A stretch of 47,550 nt of DNA. It comes from ZLKRG08 sp046091905 (lineage in GTDB: Bacteria; Actinomycetota; Actinomycetes; Nanopelagicales; Nanopelagicaceae). How positions within the stretch are numbered: position 1 is the first letter of the stretch; the number at the start of each line of letters is the position of its first letter. The translations under genes were made by a program, and so were the position numbers. The notes below the pieces were generated by a model. It saw nothing but the letters and a program-made list of their open reading frames with translations, made no database searches and was not told where the DNA came from. This document shows, in pieces, positions 42,398 through 47,550 of the stretch. Where the stretch lies: positions 1 to 47,550 of the forward strand of contig JBJTCN010000028.1 of assembly GCA_046091905.1 (NCBI GenBank), in the 5' to 3' direction.

Positions 42398-44328
42398 CAG
42401 AGCTCAACTTTGACAATATGCGCCACTTTTCCAACCGGGCGGCTAGGTTGCAAACGCACAAATGTGTGCGCTGACCAATGGTGCACATTTCCATCAAGTA
42501 AATCAGTAACTTTGAATTGATCTTTATTAATACCAAGAGCCTGCATATTCCAGTTAATAGTTGTTTCTTGAGAGTAGGTTGGATCTAGGTTTACCACGAC
42601 TAAAATCAGATTGTCACCTTCACGTTTTGAAAAAGCGATAATCGCTCCACTATCAGTATGATGAAAATGCAAATTACGTAAACGTTGCAGAGCAATATTT
42701 TCTTTACGGATCTTATTTAGCTGTGCAATAAATGGCGCGAGAGTTAAACCTTTTTTAGCTGCGCCTTCCCAGTCACGATTTTTAATCTGATATTTCTCAG
42801 AATCCCAATATTCCTCTTTCCCTTGCGCCAATGGCTTTGATTCATAAAGTTCGTATCCGGCATACATTCCCCATGAAGGAGTTAAAGTTGATGCAAGTAC
42901 TGCGCGCAGTGCAAACATCGCCGGATTTCCACTTTGTAAGTGGTAAGGCAAAATGTCTGGCGTATTCACCCAGAAATTTGGTCTGAAGAAGGCGCTTGTC
43001 CAATGTGCAACTTCATTACCGTAATTAGCTAATTCTTCTTTGCTGGTGCGCCAGGTGAAATAGGTATAAGACTGCTGGAAACCCGCTTTTCCTAAGGCAT
43101 GCATCATGGCAGGTTTTGTGAAAGCTTCTGCTAAGAAAATTACCTCTGGATGTTCTTTATAGATTATTGCTAATAAATCCTGCCAAAAATGCACTGGTTT
43201 GGTGTGTGGATTATCAACACGGAAAATTTTTACACCTTTTGATATCCAGAGGCGCAAAATACGAAGAGACTCATTGAGAATTCCTTGGTAGTCCTGGTCA
43301 AAGTTAATTGGATAGATGTCTTGATATTTCTTTGGAGGATTTTCCGCATAAGCAATAGAGCCATCAAGGCGCTGGCTAAACCACTGTGGCGCACTCGTTA
43401 CCCATGGATGATCTGGACTTGCTTGCAGGGCAAAATCCATAGCAATTTCGATATCCAATTTGGCAGCAGCTTTAACAAAATCTTCAAAGTCAGCCATGGT
43501 TCCAAGCGCCGGATTAATGGCGTCGTGGCCACCCTCTTTACCACCGATTGCCCAAGGAACTCCTGGATCATTGGGGCCGGGAGTTAAAGTGTTATTTGGA
43601 CCCTTACGAAATTGCATACCAATAGGGTGCACCGGCGGCAGATAGAGCACATCAAAGCCCATGTCTTTAACGCCTGCTAAACGCTTTATTGCGTTTTTAA
43701 AGTTTCCACCTTCAGAGCGTGGAAAGAATTCATACCAAGCGCCTACCAGCGCCCGATCTCGATCTGAGCGAACCGGATAAGAATCTGATTTAGAGATCAG
43801 TTTCTTAAGTGGGTTGAAATAGAAGTATTCACGTACTTCTGGTGTTGTTGCCCATAAAAAACGAGTAGCCGCATCTAATTTTTTATCACGTAGCTTGCTT
43901 AATAAAGGTTCTAGTAATTTCTTTGCATTCTTATCGGCTGCGATAGTTTCCTCAAAAAGAAGCGCGCCAATTTCGCACATTAATTCTGCGTCTATATTAG
44001 CGGCAATCTTAATTTGACCATCATGTTGCCAAGTTAAAAAGGGGTGATCGTAAGTTTCAATATGAAAGGTAAATTCGCCGAGTCCATTGGTATTTACCCA
44101 AGTTTCGTAGCGATTAGTGCCAGGTGTGCTTTCATGCATTACCGAACGACAAACTTCATTACCCTTGGTATCTAGTACAACGGCCTGCGCACCAAAAGCG
44201 TCATGGCCTTCGCGGATTACGGTAGCTTCTACTTTGAATTTTTCAAATGGAATCGTCTTAACAGGAACACACTCACCACCGAACCAGATGGTCGGAGAGA
44301 TATCACTGGCAGGGATTCGATTGATCAA
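42397..44328 (-). CDS. glgE: alpha-1,4-glucan:maltose-1-phosphate maltosyltransferase
   Basis: 643-aa GH13_3 enzyme that extends glucan using maltose-1-phosphate. Typical start MINRIPASDISPTIWFGGE, phosphate/maltosyl-binding YLPPVHPIG and PNDPGVPWAIG, nucleophile Asp in IFRVDNPHTKP, acid in FLAEAFTKP. The start is a TTG overlapping the aceE stop (TTGA), consistent with family N-termini. Maltose-1-phosphate suppliers (TreS/Pep2 or GlgM) are not in the window. Confidence 0.96.
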   Translation of the reverse strand: MINRIPASDISPTIWFGGECVPVKTIPFEKFKVEATVIREGHDAFGAQAVVLDTKGNEVCRSVMHESTPGTNRYETWVNTNGLGEFTFHIETYDHPFLTWQHDGQIKIAANIDAELMCEIGALLFEETIAADKNAKKLLEPLLSKLRDKKLDAATRFLWATTPEVREYFYFNPLKKLISKSDSYPVRSDRDRALVGAWYEFFPRSEGGNFKNAIKRLAGVKDMGFDVLYLPPVHPIGMQFRKGPNNTLTPGPNDPGVPWAIGGKEGGHDAINPALGTMADFEDFVKAAAKLDIEIAMDFALQASPDHPWVTSAPQWFSQRLDGSIAYAENPPKKYQDIYPINFDQDYQGILNESLRILRLWISKGVKIFRVDNPHTKPVHFWQDLLAIIYKEHPEVIFLAEAFTKPAMMHALGKAGFQQSYTYFTWRTSKEELANYGNEVAHWTSAFFRPNFWVNTPDILPYHLQSGNPAMFALRAVLASTLTPSWGMYAGYELYESKPLAQGKEEYWDSEKYQIKNRDWEGAAKKGLTLAPFIAQLNKIRKENIALQRLRNLHFHHTDSGAIIAFSKREGDNLILVVVNLDPTYSQETTINWNMQALGINKDQFKVTDLLDGNVHHWSAHTFVRLQPSRPVGKVAHIVKVEL

Positions 44329-47051
44329 CCGGAGCCTTCCGTATTTCCTGGATCAGCAGCGCTGATATCGGCCAAACGGTACTTGTCTAGTGCTTGTTGC
44401 ACAAGAGATTCTTTTACCTCTCCTGATTTTGCAAGCTGCGACAAGGTAGCGACCACAATTGATTCGGCATCAACTTTGAAGTGACGACGAAGCGCACCAC
44501 GTGTATCTGATAAACCAAAACCATCTGTGCCTAGAGATACGAAAGGTTGTGTAACCCAAGGTTGAATTTGATCTTGTACCGCGCGCATGTAATCACTAAC
44601 TGCAACTACTGATCCCTTTGCATCAGCCAATTTTTTGGTGATGTAAGCGCTCTGCTTATCGCGTGGATTTAATAAGTTGTGGCGATCTACTGCAAGTCCA
44701 TCGCGACGTAATTCATTCCAAGAAGTCACTGACCAAACTGATGCATTTACATCCCAATCTTTAGCAAGCAGCTCTTGCGCTTTTAGCGCTGCATTTACTG
44801 CTACACCTGAAGCTAGGATATTTGAGCGACGTTTGCGTCCCGCAGCTTCTTTAAGAAGATAAATACCTTTAAGAATTCCATCAACGTCAACATTTGCAGG
44901 CTCAGCAGGTTGCGCATATGGCTCGTTGTAAACAGTTAAGTAATACATAATGTTTTCGCTGTTTTCGCCATACATGCGGCGCAAACCATCTTTAACAATG
45001 TGTCCAATTTCGTAAGCATATGCAGGATCGTAAGAAGCTACCGCTGGGTTAGTTGCGGCAAGTAATTGTGAATGACCATCTTCGTGCTGTAAGCCTTCGC
45101 CATTTAATGTAGTACGGCCAGCAGTAGCGCCTAAAATAAATCCACGAGTCATTTGATCTGCCGCAGCCCAGAAGGCATCGCCAGTGCGCTGGAAACCAAA
45201 CATTGAATAGAAAATATAAATCGGGATCATTGGTTCGTCATGAGTTGAATATGAAGTTCCAACTGCAGTAAAAGATGCGGTTGAACCAGCTTCATTGATA
45301 CCTTCATGAAGAATGACGCCGGTAGGTGCTTCTTTATAAGAGAGCATCAATTCACGATCAACAGAAATATATTTTTGGCCATTTGGATTGTAAATCTTCA
45401 TGGTGGGGAACAATGAATCCATACCAAAAGTGCGCGCTTCATCCGGAATAATTGGCACAATTCTCGGCCCGATACCTGGATCTTTTACTAAATCTTTAAG
45501 CAAACGAACAAAAGCCATCGTGGTGGCAACTTCTTGTGCACCAGAACCACGTTTTACTGATTCATAAGCTTCATCACCAGGAAGCGTTAACGGCTTGGAC
45601 TTTGTACGCCTTGATGGAATTGACCCACCTAGTGCGGCACGCCGCTCCATCAAGTACTTATGTTCTGGAGACTCCTCTTCGAAACGATAGTAAGGAGGTA
45701 AGTACTTATCTAATTTCTCATCAGGAATTGGAATACGTAGCGTGTCACGGAATGCTTTGATGTCATCAAGTGTCATCTTCTTCATCTGGTGAGTTGCGTT
45801 GCGGCCTTCAAAGTGCGATCCAAGCGTCCAACCCTTAATGGTCTTCGCCAAAATAACTGTCGGACGACCATTCTTCTGGGTCATAGCTGCTTGATAAGCG
45901 GCAAACATCTTGCGGTAATCATGACCACCGCGTTGCAACGACCAAATCTTCTCATCAGACCAATTTGCCACCATCGCTGCAGTGCGTGGATCGCGGCCAA
46001 AGAAGTTCTCGCGAACAAACTTTCCATCTTCGGTTTTAAAGGTCTGGTAATCACCATCCGGAGTGTTATTCATTAATTGAACGAGCGCGCCATCTTTATC
46101 TTGCGCAAGCAGCTCATCCCAACCACGGCCCCAAACCACTTTAATTACATTCCAGCCAGCGCCACCGAAGATAGATTCAAGTTCTTGAATAATCTTGCCG
46201 TTACCCCGAACTGGACCATCAAGTCGTTGCAAGTTGCAGTTAATTACAAATGTTAAATTATCTAAACCTTCACGTGCCGCCAAGCTAAGTGCGCCAAGTG
46301 ATTCCACTTCATCAGTTTCACCATCACCTAAAAAGGCCCAGACATGTTGCTGGCTGGTCTCTTTAATCTTTCGATTCTGTAAGTAACGATTAAAGCGTGC
46401 TTGATAAATAGCATTTATTGGTCCAAGTCCCATTGAAACAGTGGGGAATTGCCAGAACTCCGGCATCAAACGTGGATGTGGATATGAAGATAATCCGCCG
46501 CCTTCATGTGAAAGTTCTTGACGGAATCCATCTAATTGATCTTCACTAAAACGTCCTTCAACAAATGCACGCGCGTACATTCCAGGGCTGGCATGTCCTT
46601 GGAAGAAGATCTGATCTCCGCCTCCTGGGTGATCAATTCCGCGGAAGAAATGATTAAAACCGACTTCGTATAGAGCTGCTGAAGAGGCATAGGTAGAGAT
46701 ATGTCCGCCAACACCAACGCCTGGGCGCTGCGCACGATGAACCAACATTGCTGCGTTCCAACGAATTGCAGCGCGAATGCGACGTTCAATATCTTCATCG
46801 CCTGGGAATGCAGGTTCGCGTTCTGGCGAAATAGTGTTGATGTAATCAGTATTTCGAATCGAGCTAATCGGCACATTCTTCTCATGTGCGTGCTTGAGCA
46901 GACTATTTAATAAGTACTTTGCACGAACCGGTCCCGCATGTTGTAGAGCAGCATCTAGGGATTGGAGCCACTCATTAGTTTCGCTAGGGTCGGTATCAAC
47001 TAGATTTTCGATGTATTGCTCTGGCGCCTCAAAGGTTTCGCTCATAGGCAT
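44325..47051 (-). CDS. aceE: pyruvate dehydrogenase E1 component, homodimeric
   Basis: 908-aa thiamine-diphosphate enzyme that decarboxylates pyruvate for the dehydrogenase complex. N-terminal NTDYINTISPEREPAFPGDE, RWNAAMLVHRAQRPG, cofactor motif GDGETDEVESLGAL with the later NCNLQRLDGPVRGN, and C-terminal half RTFGMDSLFPT and GFGLSDTRGALRRHF. Two possible starts (47051 or 47045, both ATG); the second gives MSETFEAPEQ and AAAGAT six bases upstream. It is followed by coupled glgE and glgB. E2/E3 genes are not nearby. Confidence 0.96.
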   Translation of the reverse strand: MPMSETFEAPEQYIENLVDTDPSETNEWLQSLDAALQHAGPVRAKYLLNSLLKHAHEKNVPISSIRNTDYINTISPEREPAFPGDEDIERRIRAAIRWNAAMLVHRAQRPGVGVGGHISTYASSAALYEVGFNHFFRGIDHPGGGDQIFFQGHASPGMYARAFVEGRFSEDQLDGFRQELSHEGGGLSSYPHPRLMPEFWQFPTVSMGLGPINAIYQARFNRYLQNRKIKETSQQHVWAFLGDGETDEVESLGALSLAAREGLDNLTFVINCNLQRLDGPVRGNGKIIQELESIFGGAGWNVIKVVWGRGWDELLAQDKDGALVQLMNNTPDGDYQTFKTEDGKFVRENFFGRDPRTAAMVANWSDEKIWSLQRGGHDYRKMFAAYQAAMTQKNGRPTVILAKTIKGWTLGSHFEGRNATHQMKKMTLDDIKAFRDTLRIPIPDEKLDKYLPPYYRFEEESPEHKYLMERRAALGGSIPSRRTKSKPLTLPGDEAYESVKRGSGAQEVATTMAFVRLLKDLVKDPGIGPRIVPIIPDEARTFGMDSLFPTMKIYNPNGQKYISVDRELMLSYKEAPTGVILHEGINEAGSTASFTAVGTSYSTHDEPMIPIYIFYSMFGFQRTGDAFWAAADQMTRGFILGATAGRTTLNGEGLQHEDGHSQLLAATNPAVASYDPAYAYEIGHIVKDGLRRMYGENSENIMYYLTVYNEPYAQPAEPANVDVDGILKGIYLLKEAAGRKRRSNILASGVAVNAALKAQELLAKDWDVNASVWSVTSWNELRRDGLAVDRHNLLNPRDKQSAYITKKLADAKGSVVAVSDYMRAVQDQIQPWVTQPFVSLGTDGFGLSDTRGALRRHFKVDAESIVVATLSQLAKSGEVKESLVQQALDKYRLADISAADPGNTEGSG

Positions 47052-47141
47052 ATCTTTCCGCGAGAGGCTCCAAAACGCTAATTCTCTGCGCCTAATCTCA
47101 AGTATTCAGAAGTTTTTTTTCATTTGACTTGCGCCACAGCC

Positions 47142-47163
47142 GACTTCTCCTGTGGACTTCTCC
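47142..47163 (+). repeat. tandem GACTTCTCC repeat upstream of DUF3052 gene
   Basis: GACTTCTCC occurs twice (47142-47150, 47155-47163), 13 bp apart, the second touching the ATG at 47165. The repeat includes a TGGACT box six bases before the start, with TTGCGC 18 bp further upstream as a possible -35. Confidence 0.45.
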
Positions 47164-47164
47164 C

Positions 47165-47550
47165 ATGCCATCGCGGATGGGTTTTGAGAAAGGTCAAGTA
47201 ATTCTCGAAGTCGGACATGGTTCTGACTGCGACGAGGATTTTCGCAAGCAGTTAATTGAAATTACTGGCGAGTCATTAATTGAGAATGAAGCCAATGAAG
47301 TTGTCGATGCAGTTTTAATTTGGTTCAGAGAAGACGATGGCGATCTTGCAGATGAATTAGTAGATGCACTTACCTTTCTCTCTGATTCCGGACCAATCTG
47401 GGTACTCACACCAAAAGTTGGTCGCGATGGCCATGTGCACCCAAGCGATATTCAAGATGCGGCGAATACCGCTGGCTTGAGTCAAACCTCTACTATTGCG
47501 GCTGCTCCAAATTGGAGCGCAACCAAGATCGTGCACCGAAAGGCAAAGAA
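47165..47550 (+). CDS. DUF3052 family protein (3' end outside window)
   Basis: 128 codons open to the window edge. MPSRMGFEKGQVILEVGHGS, VVDAVLIWFREDDGDLADEL, GPIWVLTPKVGRDGHVHPSD and IQDAANTAGLSQTSTIAAAP match the short, soluble actinobacterial DUF3052 family, whose members often lie beside aceE and have no known function. The final Lys-rich residues suggest only a few codons are missing. No ribosome site precedes the ATG; TGGACT ends six bases upstream. Confidence 0.88.
   Translation, partial: MPSRMGFEKGQVILEVGHGSDCDEDFRKQLIEITGESLIENEANEVVDAVLIWFREDDGDLADELVDALTFLSDSGPIWVLTPKVGRDGHVHPSDIQDAANTAGLSQTSTIAAAPNWSATKIVHRKAK

Noticed and set aside
46532..46885. Second minus-strand frame inside aceE
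   Set aside because: Out-of-frame reading of the aceE N-terminal region with no family resemblance.
47112..47120. Run of eight T as an intrinsic terminator
   Set aside because: No GC-rich hairpin precedes it on the plus strand and no plus-strand gene ends there.
1..47550. Mobile elements, prophage, CRISPR, toxin-antitoxin or defence genes
   Set aside because: None seen: no transposase, integrase or repeat-spacer pattern. The only possible scar is the truncated nhaA beside tRNA-Leu.

Overview
The window looks like the chromosome of a small-genome, low-to-mid-GC actinobacterium, most plausibly a free-living freshwater member of the acI group (Nanopelagicales; Planktophila/Nanopelagicus-like). 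This placement is inferred from gene order, protein resemblance and extreme compaction; no rRNA gene is present to confirm it. Actinobacterial signs are the run argS-lysA-hom-thrC-thrB-rho-rpmE-prfA-prmC-Sua5-like-wecA-atp operon, which is also the order in Mycobacterium, together with GlgE/GlgB, homodimeric AceE, DUF3052, DUF4032, a Rho with a large charged insertion, and a MurA with Asp in place of the fosfomycin-target Cys.

Layout. 1-650: 5' part of a coiled-coil protein gene (minus strand). 750-3516: two divergent O-acetylhomoserine sulfhydrylase genes around a shared 145-bp control region with a central palindrome. 3490-4340: a shrunken NhaA-like antiporter gene just downstream of a tRNA-Leu(UAG). 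4413-8685: xylose isomerase convergent with a xylose-type ABC importer (binding protein, ATPase, permease). 8849-15123: argS and the lysine/threonine genes lysA-hom-thrC-thrB. 15254-20967: rho, rpmE, prfA, prmC, a divergent Sua5/YrdC-like gene, glyA. 20977-29461: wecA-like transferase, two AtpI/AtpZ-type small membrane proteins and the F1Fo ATP synthase operon atpBEFHAGDC. 29468-31331: murA and a PduO-type cobalamin adenosyltransferase, divergent. 31321-33625: an ABC-2 exporter with a secreted Lys/Thr/Ala-rich protein. 33671-37283: a small zinc-ribbon-like protein, an aldehyde dehydrogenase, an alpha/beta hydrolase and an AI-2E family membrane protein. 37317-40551: DUF4032 kinase-like protein, thioredoxin-TPR protein and an MFS transporter as a coupled operon. 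40529-47051: glgB, glgE and aceE as a coupled minus-strand operon. 47165-end: DUF3052 protein, 3' end cut by the window.

The genes serve central functions: sulfur assimilation into methionine precursors, pentose uptake, Asp-family amino acids, translation termination, transcription termination, one-carbon metabolism, ATP synthesis, cell wall and alpha-glucan synthesis, and pyruvate oxidation. No phage, IS, CRISPR or recognisable defence system is visible, and there is no gene-free stretch over 300 bp.

The most interesting structure is genome-wide style rather than one exotic gene. Almost every tail-to-tail gene pair overlaps. Divergent genes are separated by as little as 33 bp. Many genes lacking a Shine-Dalgarno carry a TANNNT-like box exactly 6-7 nt before the start codon, which suggests leaderless mRNAs. 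Several coupled genes start with TTG inside a TTGA overlap. Protein-level oddities are an epsilon subunit without its C-terminal domain, a very short c subunit, a miniature NhaA, and a Sua5-like protein whose signature motifs are all changed.
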